The position numbers and the translations under genes were made by a program. From Bombyx mori (lineage: Eukaryota; Arthropoda; Insecta; Lepidoptera; Bombycidae), in assembly GCF_030269925.1 (NCBI RefSeq), contig NC_085124.1, positions 5,642,001-5,706,000 on the forward strand: a stretch of DNA of 64,000 bases, read 5' to 3'. Under the pieces are notes generated by a model, which made no database searches, was not told where the DNA came from, and saw only the letters and a program-made list of their open reading frames with translations. Positions 48,301 to 60,082 of this stretch are shown here, in pieces (within the stretch, counting starts at the first letter, position 1; each line of letters starts with the position of its first letter).

Positions 48301-51300
48301 ACAGTTGGAATGCTTTGTTCATTAGTTTTGTGCAATCTGGAGTTCTCATCAAAGTCAGCTGGTTTTATAATAGGTTTTATGTTTAACTTCGTAACAACAG
48401 GTATATGATCTGCATTATCATCACTTGAGTTCCCAGTCTCGGAGGATTGGTTCTCTGAATCTTTTGAGATATCTTCTTCCAATGGTTTAACTATAGGCTT
48501 AATATTAATTTTAGTAACAACAGGTACACTATCTTTATTTGTATCAGCATTCAATCCATCACAGTCTTTTTCATCTGAAGAATTTTCTTCGGGGTTTTTT
48601 ATTGGTTTAATATTTAGTTTAGTTATTTTAGGTACATTTTCAACATTAGAATCTATATTATCATTATCTTTAGGTTTTAACACAGGTTTTATATTTAATT
48701 TTGAAATAACAGGAACTTTTTCTTCTACAATATTAGAGGTTTCTCCACAATCAAGTTTTAACACTGGTTTAATATTTAACTTTGTTATTATGGGAATTTG
48801 TTCTGCAACATCACTAGTAAAAGATTTTTTAAATGTTTTAGATGAACTGTCAACATCCATTTTTGTGATGGGTTTAATGGTAATTTTAGGCACATGTGAA
48901 CTGTCTTTATAGTCAGGACTCCCACAATAACTTTCAGATGTAATTTTTAATTTGGGAATTTCACTTTCTTTTATTGCACCATCAGGAGATTTTAATGGTT
49001 TGATTGTCAATTTTGGACTCAAAGGTTGACTATCGGTTTTTGTAACTGTTTTTATTGTTAGCTTAGGTATTTTTTCTAGTCTCTTTTCATCTGATTGACT
49101 GGTTATAAGTAATTTTAAGTTGGTTTCCTGAATTTCAGTATCAGTGTTCTGTAAACTTTTTATTGTAAATTTGGGTACGTTTTGATCAGTATAAAATTTC
49201 CCTTCACTTTCAGTACCAACTTTTCCCAATCTTATAGTTACTTTTGGAACATCTTCTGAACCATGATCAGATGCTGATGCATGATCTGAAGTACTGGTTG
49301 TTTCATCATTTTCAGAGTATTCTGATTCTGATATCTCACTGCTACTTGATTGTCTGTGAGAATCATTAATCTTTTCTGGTGGTTTGAGGACAGGTTTGAT
49401 GTTTAATTTGGTTATGGAAGGGATTTGTAAACTTTCTGTTTTGTGATCACCTTTAACAGCAGAATGAGTTTTTTTCTGGTCACTCTGTGGTTTGGGGATT
49501 GGCTTAATATTTAGCCTTGTTACAGATAGAATCTGTTGATCATTTTCTTCATCTTTAACATAGTTTGAGGAAGTTTCATGAATTTCACTCTGCGGTTTAA
49601 GTATTGGTTTGATATTAAATTTTGTCACAGTTGGTTTTTCTTGTTCATCTTCAGCTCTCAAGAAAGACTGCTCGTCTGTTCTAATTGATTTTATTGTAAC
49701 TTTAGGAATTGGTGACTTTACTTCTTCAGGTGGCTTGATTCCTAATTTAATTGTTAATTTAGGAACCTGTTTACATGGTTCCAATTCAGCTATGTGTTCC
49801 ATTTGAACTTCTGCCCGGTTCTGATCATTTAAATTTGCAATATCTGTATCCGGCAAACATACATTTAATTTAATAGGTGGTATTATTATTTTTTCTTCTT
49901 GTGTGAGACTGCTGTTTTCTTTTGGTATGACTTTAGCATTTAAAGTTTCTTTGTTAGAAGTTGAAGCCACATCCACAATTAGCTGATTGTGTTTATTAGA
50001 TGAGGTTTCACTTAGACCAGTTAGTACCTCAGACACTGCATTAAGAGATACACTCTCATTTTTGTCATTTTCATTTTCTCTCACATCATTTACATTGAAG
50101 GATAAAAAATCTGGAGCAGATCCATATTTTGGTTCAGCATTCAAATTTGTTTCTATAAACATATTCACTGCTATTTCAGATTTTTGTATTTTTTGGGCTT
50201 CACAAGAATCTAATGAAATATCATTAACATCATTAGTTTGTGAAGGACAATCTTCTGATTTGTTTACATTCAATGAATCTGTAGATTTTAGTGGCTGCGA
50301 AGTTTCTAAATTACATGGTATATCTTTAGTAATTTCACTTATTAACACTGTTCCAGAAGATGTAGGTTGACATTGCTCCTTCTCCACTTTAAATTGTTGC
50401 AGGTTCTCAACAATACTTTCTTTGTCTTTTAAAACAGGTTTTTGCCTAATGAGTTTAATTTTTTTAGGAGAACCTGCCGGAATTTCAATTTTGCTGATAC
50501 TAATCTCATTTAAAACACTAACCTCAGGTCTCAGAACTTCATGAACAGACTGATTGGAATCTGAAGAACTAGTTACATCCTTGGGTACATTTTCACTTAC
50601 ACTTACAATAGTATTAATATTAACAGATTTCAAGTCCACACTGGAAGATACTGTGCAATCAGAACGCCGATCACAACGGGCTGGCCTCACAAGCCTTCGT
50701 CTCAAAGGTACCTTTGTTGTAGGCTCTGCAATCTTGTCCTCACTAACACTACAATCACTTGAAGTTGACTCAGCGGATTCTATTCTTATTCTGTTCTGAA
50801 TCTCACTAGATGTGACACATTTAACTGTTCTATCTGTTTTTTCACTTTCACTAACAGTTTCAGAAACACTTTGCACATGAAATGCACTGCTGGAAGGAAT
50901 ATTTGACAATGTTTGTGAGCTTGAAGGCTCAAGTTCTACTTGTGACACTATACACTCTTTTTCAGTTGTTGTACACTCTTCTGTTGGTATGAGTAGCCTT
51001 TCTTGACACATATTTTCACTATTTACACTTGCAATATTTAATTCCGCACTAATTTGTTGTTCAGTAGCAGAGCTATTTACAACTGTATCGTCGGCATTGA
51101 CGTCTAGCGCGGGCGAAACATCTGGAATTGGTGTTAAAGACTCAGTACTGTTTGTATTCAAAAGCTCTTGACTGAGTCCCGAATCATCCTCCGAAGCAAT
51201 TTCATGAGCGACCAGAAGAGTATCGCTTGCGATAGGTATTCGCTTTGGTGCGCCTGGTCCATCCACGATTTCATCTATCATGTCAAGTATCGCTTCGGTA

Positions 51301-51524
51301 CTTGTGTTGACGTCTTGCACCGACGGCGATGGTACGCTGTCACCGTCGAAATTATCCTCCGACATCGCGGGGGTTTGGCACGACGTCCTACTCTCTGTTC
51401 GATCTTGTTGGTAGATGCCAGTGGGTGCATCGAGGTCCTCGGCCTGGCCGACGTCCCTTTCCCGCGCCGATGCACGGCGGGAAGCGATTGTCGCGGGGCC
51501 CGCATCATCTTCCGAGCTCTCCAT
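33318..51524 (-). CDS. e(y)3: Supporter of activation of yellow / enhancer of yellow 3 (SAYP, PHF10 family)
   Basis: Nuclear coactivator: in Drosophila it is a PBAP SWI/SNF subunit that also couples to TFIID; PHF10 in mammals. Fourteen exons join in frame on the minus strand: 46204-51524, 45725-46133, 45547-45650, 45355-45456, 45015-45084, 44539-44689, 43867-44096, 42814-43040, 41963-42098, 40701-40884, 39696-39884, 39076-39253, 34832-34941, 33318-33553; product 2548 aa. Residues 1-1773 are one disordered exon with about 19 KLxIKPxxKP-like repeats (about 578-1150) and an AT-hook (KKRGRPRKLP) near 1738. An Arg/Gly-rich block lies at 1774-1910. The SAY domain follows (EYIWPHPGN, MIQEQVAMFLGVKSFKRRYP, DLGITAV), then LLPGQYQHAYRIYTPEQLRY as in PHF10. 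PHD1 starts at C2284; PHD2 contains MLFCDLCDRGFHSYC. A third PHD-like module ends near 2490. The exon 39076 donor (CAG|GTCCGT) is weak but phase-correct. Confidence 0.94.
33657..33993. mobile_element. Fold-back MITE with arms of about 130 bp
   Basis: The left arm (ctaaaaaaatacgcttttat, then gtaagaaaaaatgattttat) and right arm are imperfect reverse complements over roughly 130 bp each, with a loop around 33775-33855. No open reading frame. It lies in the last intron of e(y)3. Confidence 0.8.
35143..35595. repeat. Inverted repeat pair bracketing a retroelement scrap
   Basis: cctataaaatcaaaggcagc at about 35150 and its complement at about 35565-35590 form inverted arms of about 33 bp. A minus-oriented family-T fragment (35440-35525) lies between them. 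Probably a MITE carrying a nested retro-insertion. In e(y)3 intron 12. Confidence 0.55.
35600..39075. other. Large e(y)3 intron, nothing further identified
   Basis: AT-rich remainder of the 4.1-kb intron between exons 12 and 13 of e(y)3. A plus-strand open frame at 38164-38514 has somewhat higher GC but no recognisable domain, and I do not call it a gene. Confidence 0.4.
40382..40655. mobile_element. MITE candidate with about 30-bp inverted ends
   Basis: tgaatatgccatttcgaaaa followed by gggcacat at the left and the complement tgcccttttcgaaataccat at the right. Length about 270 bp, no open reading frame. It ends 46 bp from e(y)3 exon 10. Confidence 0.6.
41790..41912 (-). mobile_element. BMC1/L1Bm-type LINE tail
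   Basis: Antisense on plus: ttttattgtccttgtaggca, gacgagcatacggctcacct, gtgagtggttaccgtcgccc. Sense relative to e(y)3 transcription, 50 bp beyond the donor of exon 9. Confidence 0.7.
42155..42394 (-). mobile_element. Bm1 SINE, minus orientation
   Basis: Bm1 body and tail (gggtggacgagctcacagcc, cattactgcttcacggcaga, ggtggtacctacccgtgcgg as complement). Sense to e(y)3; its tail end lies 57 bp upstream of the exon 9 acceptor. Confidence 0.85.
43076..43284 (-). mobile_element. Bm1 SINE, minus orientation
   Basis: Second sense-oriented Bm1 in e(y)3, with the same body and tail. The tail end lies about 35 bp upstream of the exon 8 acceptor. A T tract precedes the tail on the plus strand. Confidence 0.85.
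45200..45265. mobile_element. Lepidopteran LINE scrap
   Basis: Contains acgtccactgctggatatag followed by aggcttcccccaagg, a phrase frequent in lepidopteran LINE remnants. In an e(y)3 intron. Only about 65 bp remains. Confidence 0.45.
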
Positions 51525-51550
51525 TATCTACTGTTATGCGACACTGTCAT
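51524..51550 (-). promoter_or_regulatory. Upstream ORF whose stop overlaps the e(y)3 start codon
   Basis: An 8-codon frame (MTVSHNSR) begins at 51550, two bases after a good acceptor (atatttcag), and its TAA shares one base with the e(y)3 ATG (TAATG). Such an overlap is the classic layout for termination-reinitiation control of translation. Whether the transcript starts upstream of 51550 is inferred from the acceptor only. Confidence 0.55.
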
Positions 51551-52095
51551 ATCTGAAATATAAAACGCTCGCTTGATGATATTTACGTTACGAATTGGTA
51601 ACCTGACGACGTGCGAGATTGACAAGCCACAGACACCATTCTAATTCACCATAACGCTATGAAAATTCGTTCACGGGGTCCACGGCGTTAATAATATACC
51701 TACACATGTACTTTAATTTCATATTCACGACGTTTCTGTCTCGTTAGACAACTCGAGACGTCTTGGAAATAATTCATTCGCATAAACCGGCAAACAAAAA
51801 GCTTGTATACGCCATTTTTAAAACCAAAGACATGGCAGGTCGAGATGTATGGGCCAATAAAAAATATCTATACAGACAATTCGGCCATTGTCGTGTTGGT
51901 AAACTGCAAGAAGCCCATAGCCATAGATCGTTCCACTTGAGCTTTTAACTTGTAAGAGAGAATAAAAGAATATTGAATATATATTTTGACCTAAGTTAGA
52001 GCGAGTAGGGTAATCACTTTGCAAACTTCAGTGTCCATAATTATTAACAGTGGCAATAATATAAAAATTTCTTGAAAGATCCTGACTTTTAGACG

Positions 52096-53613
52096 TAAAA
52101 TGGGGCGATTAGGGACAACTTCCAACTTTATGACCAATTTTATGGTAGTTGTTGATGTATATAATGCTATATCAGGATTAAAATGATTGAGTCTTGGGGG
52201 CATCTTTGTTATCCTATTTAAAACTATGCAACTAGCATTCCAGTTTAAGCAAAAAAAGCAAAAATAGGTGTAATCCCTATTTACCCGGAAATTGCGGTTA
52301 ATTGGGACGAAATGAGAAATTTGCTAGGGTTGGCACTACTTGGTTTTAATTTATTTATTTTATTTACTTATGATTAATTTATATTTACTTAGGAAATGAT
52401 CCACGACAGATTTGTCCAGTAAGTTGTGAGACAATTAAAAAAAACATCTATTTCATCACTTAAAATTAGTTCAGCGCAATCGGACAACTCCGAATGAACA
52501 TTGACGGAGACCACGCTACCGTGGACATTATTGTAGTCCCAAAGGATTCTGTATATGGGAGAGTAAGCACCTAAATTCGAACGAGTGAGCTTTCTTATAA
52601 ACGGTTTATATTTCTTCGTTCTTGGTAAGTACTTAGGGGCTGATATTTTTATCTGGGTTAAGAGATTAGGTGTGTCGGTTATTCCATGGATTAATCAGAT
52701 GAATACCCCCACTCTGAACAAATATTAAATATTTTATTATATATTACTTAGACATTTTTGTCCACCTCGAGATTTCATTGTTCTTGTTACATGTCTGTGC
52801 AAAATCGACTTACTTATATTAAATTGCTTAGCTATTTCAACTAAAGACTTATTCCCAATTTCATAGGCTTCTATTGCTGTTTTTAATATTAAGGGATCAC
52901 ATCTCTTATAAGGCTTTGCACTCTTTGATACGTAAACGCGAGGCATATCTAAAAATAGAAAACAATACGTAACTGATAATATAAATATTTACCAAACAAT
53001 AAAATAACACATTGATAATTTTAAATAAAAGTTCTAGACAAAGACATCATGAATAAACCAGATTTTTACCAACAAATTTAAAAAATATTGTTATAACTAC
53101 ATAGACAACCCTACAAACCTGTACCTATTTATACTTAGGTCGTTTCCATTTCACGTATTCTCATCCCAATTGACTCCTTTTTCGTTGTTATTTGTACCTA
53201 AGACGTCCCTAATATCCCCCAAAACAACAGATTCTTACATGTATTTTTATTTTATCAAATACATTAAAACCAATAACAACTGAGACTTACCTTTAATATA
53301 TATGATGGTTCAAACACTAAATAACGTTTATAAATTACAGTCGTCTTCTATTATTATCAAATAAATAAAAGAGAGCAAAGTTTCTAGCACTAAAATAATT
53401 ACCACCACAGGAAGTTAATTTGAAACGCGATTTTTTATAAGTTAGCAGCTATTATCATGCATATTCAGAGTTGTTTTGTGAACTTTCAACATTCTACTAT
53501 AAAACTACAAAAAATGGAAGATTTTGCAACGAATATAAAACTAATATTGAGCGTCGAAAGATTTTCCCGGTTTTTTCCCGATTCGCCTCTCAATCCCTAA
53601 TCGCCCCATTTTA
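52096..53613 (-). mobile_element. pogo-like DNA transposon, copy 1
   Basis: Bounded by inverted repeats of 18-20 bp (TAAAATGGGGCGATTAGGG and complement) with TA at both outer ends, as expected for Tc1/mariner/pogo elements. It encodes one short helix-turn-helix frame on the minus strand and no catalytic domain. A second copy is at 63272-64000. It lies about 570 bp upstream of the e(y)3 start. Confidence 0.75.
52737..52946 (-). CDS. Short HTH (psq/pogo-type) protein of the pogo-like element
   Basis: 69 residues: MPRVYVSKSAKPYKRCDP, then a helix-turn-helix of the pipsqueak/pogo type (EIAKQFNISKSILHRHVTR) and GGQKCLSNI before the stop. Pogo and Tigger transposases normally continue here into a second DNA-binding domain and a DDE catalytic core; neither is present. 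A good acceptor (ctatttttag) lies two bases before the ATG, implying a spliced leader. The other copy ends at the same point, so the short length may be a family trait rather than local damage. It would bind DNA at most. Confidence 0.6.
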   Translation of the reverse strand: MPRVYVSKSAKPYKRCDPLILKTAIEAYEIGNKSLVEIAKQFNISKSILHRHVTRTMKSRGGQKCLSNI

Positions 53614-54084
53614 CCGGTGCCTACCTGTGTAGGATAGAATGGAAAAAGCGTAGGCATCTCTTGGTAGTCTGTGGTGGTATCAGTAATTCAACGTGTGTAA
53701 TCGAAAGACTACTGTAACAAATTTTGCAAAATTAGATTTGTATTTTCCAAGTTTCTCATAATTAAAGATATATTTAGTATTTGCTGTTTAATTTAATATA
53801 ACAGTATTATTTTCAATTTCAAAATTAGTGTTTAAATTTTTGTACTTTACTTTCCTTTCAAACTACCTAATTACATGTCGTATTACCAACTTGAGATCCA
53901 ACTCAAGATAGACTACTCCTTCTACTCTCTCCTTGTCTAGTCAGAGTAAAAACTTAAACAATTTAGTAACCACTTTGAGGTACACTTTCTTAAAAGAATA
54001 GCTGCGGTTAGTTTTGACGATCAGCTGCATGACTTAACAATCTATTTTTCTCGCGCTGCTCTCTCTTTGACGCCTATGTTAAAG

Positions 54085-54210
54085 CAAGTGCTTGGTAAGA
54101 ATGGGCAGCGGCTCAGCTGTGCCTTGACATTACTGCAGCGTAGGAACGAAGGTGAGCGCTTACCGTCAGGTAGATCTATACTCATTTGCCTACAAAGGTA
54201 CAAGGAGTAG
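54085..54210 (+). mobile_element. BMC1/L1Bm-type LINE tail, degraded
   Basis: gggcagcggctcagctgtgc and gcttaccgtcaggtagatct recall the BMC1 tail with many changes. In the e(y)3-crn intergenic region. Confidence 0.45.
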
Positions 54211-54244
54211 GAAAAAATAATCTGTACCTGGTAAGATTTATAAT

Positions 54245-54640
54245 CATCGAGTTCTCTGTAGATCACAACCTACCTTGAGATATGAGTTCTAAGGTATCAG
54301 TTTTTACAGTACAACGGCTACCTTGCCCTATAGATCGAAACACATTACTTCTTCATGGCAGAAATAGGCAGGGTGGTGTGTTACCTACGTTTGTGGAATC
54401 ACCAGACTATCTACCTCCAGTAAATAAGCAAATTATAATTTTGCGGATTAGATTTTTATTACACGATGTTATTCCTGCACCGTGGAAGGTTAATAGTGAA
54501 CATTCGATAAGTACGAATATCATTAGAAAACATGGTACTTGATAGCGGGATTTGAACACCGTTGCATCGCTAGGTTCGAATGTACCAGACCTCTTATCCT
54601 TTAGGCCACAACGACTTAAAATGGTTTGAAGGGTGCCATA
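54245..54640 (-). mobile_element. Bm1 SINE, near full length, diverged, minus orientation
   Basis: On the minus strand a tRNA-like head (gtggcctaaaggataagagg, then ggtgttcaaatcccgct) is followed by the Bm1 body (cctgcctatttctgccatga) and a truncated tail. More diverged than the intronic copies. A further tail-like piece in plus orientation lies at 54655-54750. Confidence 0.75.
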
Positions 54641-55189
54641 ATAATTACACAATGCAAATAGAAATTTCAACCTCATGCACCAATATTGGTAGCGGCATTG
54701 AGGTTGTGATGTCCAAGAGCTCTAGTCACCACTTATCAGTTGGCCGTTTAGGTTTATCGACATGGTTTATTTAGAGGAGCATATAAAGACTCTAGATATC
54801 GATTCTCGATTTTTTCAACAAATCCATTAAATTCTCATTGCATTATTATTATAGCTTAGCCAACTAAGCCAACATATTTAAATCACCTCTTAGTGTCTAT
54901 GGTCTTCCTGTTTAATTTAATTTCTTATTAAATACGTTACATTTGTTCCATTTCATTCTTCGTACAATATTTTCAGCCTTAGTTACAAAATATTTGCTGT
55001 ATGGCCTAGTTACTTTTGTCTGTCCAATAAACGAACTAAACATTCTCTGTGGTTCGATGGCTTAGTTTACATATTACGTGTATTATCTGTGCTATTTATC
55101 ATAGATACCTACCTACTTGGCTTAAAAAACTTTGTTTCGAAGCCACTAGAAATTTATAAAAAAAAATCTACCTACTACCTACATATCAC

Positions 55190-56335
55190 TACTAAAGATG
55201 GGTTAATACCGATATTTGTCAATATTAGCGAATACGAATATATTCATGATGTAATATTATAATAACTTAACTAATGCGTGAATATATCCTGATATCTTAA
55301 TATACTTCGATAAAACGGGTAAACGAGTTAACCGAGTACGGTATTCGTGAAATAAGTTAATAATCATAGATAATACACATAAATTAGTTATTAAATTAAT
55401 ATAAATAGTATACTGTATCTAGGAATTTGATTTCATACTAAATATTTTACAAGTAATATTATGTACATTAATATGAATATTATTATTAAACCAGAATTTG
55501 GTCAACATTGTACATTAATATAAACAACAAGTTAGTAATATTATTTATTTCTTATTGGTGCATAAAAACATCAGCTTTTTTACTTTTTCTACCGAATGAC
55601 CGGTACGTCGCTCAGAAATGAGTATTCCAGATTTCGAAAAAATCCTCTGATACGGTACTGAGGTGGCTAGTAGGTACACAACAGTTATATTAATAGTATA
55701 ATCCATGAACCGTTTGGTTAGAAAGTCATTTCGATTCAAAAATCAAACTTTTATTTATAGTTTGAGAAGTTCTTAGAAGATAATTAACTACTACCACAAA
55801 AATATATTGTCATCATAATTTATTACATATAAACATTTAATGAAAATAAAGCTCACCGATTTTATTCCAATAAATGTGGAAATGCACTATTTTGTCTTGA
55901 GTCGAATCTTTAGTACAAACATAAAAAGTAATGCATTTAAAAATTCCCACTGGCATCTTTGACATGTAAAAAGTGCAATACAAAATAGTCCTTAAACTCA
56001 TAGCGAAATATAGTTATTTTCATTGCTCAGTATATAAACATGTAGATTATCTCACTTACTCTTAGCGCATGCAGTGCATTGATATGAATGTGATAAACAG
56101 ATATCCGCGAGACACGTACGGCGTATGTCAGTATATTTTCGTGTGATAGATATTTCGCTAGGAGTAACAGTGTTCTGTGGATAGATACAACCCGACTGAT
56201 GTGAGCTGGCTATTATTATGAATAAGTGAATACGGAATATTAGCATATCAGAATTCGACGGATTACCGATAGACGAATACAAGCTGTATTACGAATATCT
56301 TAGTGAATGCTAATATATCGGTATCACCCTTAACC
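55190..56335. mobile_element. Degenerate hAT-type element
   Basis: Imperfect inverted ends (gggttaataccgatat and complement of gataccgatatattagc) enclose AT-rich sequence with one recognisable hAT piece at 55545-55739. No full transposase. It ends about 185 bp before the crn start codon. Confidence 0.6.
55545..55739 (-). pseudogene. hAT transposase C-terminal dimerisation fragment
   Basis: The 64-residue frame contains YLLATSVPYQRIFSKSGIL followed by SERRTGHSVEKVKKLMFL, the hAT-C dimerisation motif (usual form ATSVPSERIFSKAG...RR..L.P..V..L.FL). The catalytic domain is absent upstream, so this is a truncated relic. The Met at its start is incidental. Confidence 0.75.
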
Positions 56336-56519
56336 ACTACCTACCGTATTCACTTCTCTTAAAAATGTGTATAATCTATGCTTCTCATTTTGACAATAAA
56401 TAAAAAAAAAACCTGAAGATTTCCTTTCCTGTACTTAGCTGTTTATTGTATGTAATCAAATTAAATTTAGGTTAAACTGAACTAAAAAATTATAAACTGT
56501 GCAGAACGTAGAACTTAAC

Positions 56520-59500
56520 ATGGACAGCAAGACAACAAAAATGCCGAAAGTGGCAAAGGTACGAAAAAAGTGTTTGATGGTATTGTTGAATAATATTACT
56601 CCAATTTTAACATGGATCTCACGATTTTTAGGTGAAGAATAAAGCACCAGCAGAAATCCAAATAACAGCTGAACAATTACTTAGGGAAGCCAAAGAACGA
56701 GACCTTGAGATATTACCACCGCCACCTAAACAGAAAATATCTGATCCTGAGGAACTTCGAGACTACCAACATCGTAAACGTAAAGCATTTGAGGACAACA
56801 TAAGAAAGAACAGACTTGTAAGTAAATTCAATTTATTAGTCGCTTACAATGTATAAATGACTGTTTTTCCTATTAATGTAATTGTTTCTCAGTTTTAAGA
56901 CCATCCAATGCTTAGTTTTACTAGCTGATAGAGTTCACCAAATTAATTTCATTAATTGATTTCGTGCCATTACGATCCTTTGAACAATATAGGTTTCATG
57001 CTGTTTCCACAATAAGAAGGGTACTAAACAATTTCTACTCAGAGCATTACTGACGAAAACCAGATGAGGATACTTTTATTTAGTAGTATTTCTTCAAGAA
57101 AACAACAAATAATATAATAATATCGAATTTTAGTTTAATGGATGCTTTGTTTTTGTTTTCAGGTTATTGGGAACTGGCTTAAATATGCACAATGGGAAGA
57201 ATCACAAAAGCAAATCCAAAGAGCTCGTTCAATATATGAGCGTGCTTTGGATGTGGATCACAGAAATGTTACCTTATGGTGAGAGCTATCATTACAATTA
57301 ACAATTTTATTTGAAAAATTATTAACTTATGTGCTCTTGGTACTGCCAGTGTTTAAACCATATGACTATTTTAAAAAATGTTTGAGAAATCTGTGGTGTT
57401 AATTTTTTTTTGCATTCTTGGCTCATCTGATAGTAATTGTTAGTCACACTACTGAGTACTCTTTGTAAGCCTCATTTGAACAAGGACATATTGTTGGATC
57501 ACTCAAGACATGGGCTTTAGAACAAAATTCATGTCACAGTGAAGAAAAAAATTAATTCTTAAAGAGTTACCATACAAAGATCAGCTTATAATAGAACATA
57601 TAAAAAAGATTCCTATGTCACTCTGTTCACATTACAATTTTATTTGGTTAGTAAACTTGTAGACAATTGTGGACGAAATGTTAAGATGTTTGATATACTT
57701 GTAATGACCAATACAACTATACTAGAGTTCATAGCCTTTGTGCTACCTAAAGCCCAATATATTTAAGGAAATACATACCCGATATGAAGAAATTTCATAA
57801 GTAAATAAGAACAAAGTGTCATTACAAAATTGATACTCTATTAATGTATTGTGAACTGGCATGTAATATATCATCCTGCCTATTTCAACAGTTATGCATT
57901 TGGTTTGAATTGTCCAACAGTTGTTTTATAAAGGAATTGAGACTTCAATCTCAAATTGATGCCTATTTAGTCCAAGAGCCACTTATTTAACAAATAAAAC
58001 AATCTGTACTTTGAAAAATCTGTAAAAGTCATGGACTTTCTTGGTAAATTTCTTACAGTTTTAACTGTTAAATTTGCGTCACTCTTCAATTATCCACACT
58101 ACCTTAACTACCTGTACTTTAGGCTGTTATACCACACCAAAATATTCTCAGCGTATCATGGGTTTTAGGCTGAAGTATACTGAAATGGAAATGAGGAACA
58201 GACAGGTAAACCATGCCCGTAATCTATGGGACAGAGCTGTTACAATTCTGCCAAGAGTATCTCAGTTTTGGTACAAATATACTTACATGGAGGAAATGTT
58301 GGAAAATGTAGCTGGAGCAAGACAGGTGATATTTTTTATACATGTACAATTTCTCGTATAATGATAATAGTCACTGACTGTAACTGAAACAAGGTTTCTA
58401 ATTTACTTTTGTTTCACAGGTATTTGAACGTTGGATGGAATGGCATCCAGATGAGCAAGCTTGGCAAACATACATAAACTTTGAATTGAGGTACAAAGAA
58501 CTTGAACGGGCTAGACAAATCTATGAACAGTTTGTTATGGTGCATCCAGATGTAAAGAATTGGATAAAATATGCAAAATTTGAAGAAAACCATGGTTTCA
58601 TAAATGGCTCTAGGACAGTTTTTGAGAGAGCTGTTGAATTCTTTGGTGATGAAGAATTAGATGAAAGACTGTTTATAGCGTTTGCCAAATTTGAAGAAAA
58701 TCAAAAAGAACATGACAGAGCAAGAGTGATTTACAAATATGCTCTGGATCATGTCCCAAAAGACAGAAATAAAGAACTTTATAAAGCTTATACTATTCAT
58801 GAAAAGAAGTATGGTGATAGATCTGGCATTGAGGATGTAATAGTAAATAAGAGAAAGTATATGTATGAACAGGAAGTTATAGAGAATCCCACAAATTATG
58901 ATGCATGGTTTGATTATATTAGATTAGTGGAGAATGAGGGTAATTTAGATGACATAAGAGACACATATGAGAGAGCAATTGCAAATATCCCTCCTTCAAA
59001 GGACAAACAATTTTGGAGGCGTTATATTTACTTGTGGATTAATTACGCTTTATATGAAGAGTTAGAAGCAGAAGATTTAGATCGAACAAGACAAGTTTAC
59101 AGAACCTGTTTAGAATTAATTCCTCATAAGATATTTACTTTCTCAAAAATATGGCTCATGTATGCTCAGTTTGAAGTGAGATGTAAAGATTTAAAGCAAG
59201 CAAGAAAAACACTTGGTATGGCTCTGGGCATGTGCCCCAGAGATAAATTATACAGAGGTTATATAGACCTTGAGATACAGTTGAGAGAATTTGACAGATG
59301 TAGAATATTATACCAGAAATTCTTAGAGTATGGTCCAGAAAATTGTGTAACATGGATAAAGTTTGCAGAGTTAGAAACTCTGCTTGGAGATACAGATCGC
59401 GCAAGGGCTATTTATGAAATAGCTGTAGGTCAACAGAGATTAGATATGCCAGAATTGTTGTGGAAAAGCTATATCGATTTTGAGGTATCACAAGGAGAAA

Positions 59501-60036
59501 CTGAAAAAGCAAGACAGCTTTATGAAAGACTTTTGGAACGAACAGTTCATGTCAAAGTGTGGCTTTCATATGCTAAATTTGAATTGAATGCTGAAAATGC
59601 TGATAATATTAATGTTGAATTGGCAAGACGGGTATATGAGCGTGCTAATGATAGTCTAAGAAGTGCAGGCGAAAAAGAATCGAGAGTTCTTCTCTTAGAA
59701 GCATGGAAGGAATTTGAAACAGAAATCGGAGATGAAGTGAAACTTGAAAAAGTCCTTGCCAAAATGCCTAGACGTGTCAAGAAGAGGCAGAAGATTATTA
59801 GTGAAGCTGGTGTTGAAGAAGGCTGGGAAGAAGTATTTGATTATATATTTCCAGAAGATGAAATGGTTAGACCTAATCTTAAATTGCTTGCTGCAGCTAA
59901 GAACTGGCGCAAACAACAAGAAATACCTCAAAGTACACAAAATGAAAAGGATGATAATGATGAGGAACCAGGAACCCCTGAAGGACATCCTACACAAGAT
60001 AGTTCAAGTAATGATGGGTCAACAACGGCAGAATAA
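56520..60036 (+). CDS. crn: Crooked neck (CRNKL1/Clf1), spliceosome assembly factor with HAT repeats
   Basis: Nuclear splicing factor of the Prp19-associated (NTC) complex needed for spliceosome activation (known for the family). Five exons join in frame: 56520-56558, 56632-56817, 57163-57278, 58169-58325, 58420-60036; product 704 aa, close to the 702 aa of Drosophila crn. After the N-terminal [17 protein letters not shown] segment come tandem HAT (half-a-TPR) repeats over roughly residues 75-640, with the recurrent pattern W..Y..FE......RAR.IYERA (for example [20 protein letters not shown]). The C-terminus ([20 protein letters not shown]) and an acidic Ser/Thr-rich tail match the family. The 56520 start matches the family N-terminus and is the first ATG of its exon. 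It converges with Naa20; the polyadenylation hexamers at 60043 and 60060 fit the end of this transcript. Confidence 0.96.
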
Positions 60037-60042
60037 CATTAA

Positions 60043-60079
60043 AATAAAATAAAAATCCGAATAAAATCTATCTTTTATT
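60043..60079. promoter_or_regulatory. Interleaved polyadenylation signals of crn and Naa20
   Basis: Plus-strand AATAAA at 60043-60048 and 60060-60065 serves crn. Minus-strand AATAAA at 60074-60079 begins 3 bp after the Naa20 stop. Cleavage 10-30 nt beyond each signal would place each 3' end inside the other gene's last exon, so the mRNAs likely overlap. Confidence 0.7.
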
Positions 60080-60082
60080 TCT

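Noticed and set aside
50554..50799. Plus-strand frames across the large e(y)3 exon
   Set aside because: Ser/Leu-rich antisense shadows of the acidic Ser-rich coding strand.
54545..54620. tRNA gene candidate on the minus strand
   Set aside because: Head of a diverged Bm1 SINE followed by the Bm1 body.
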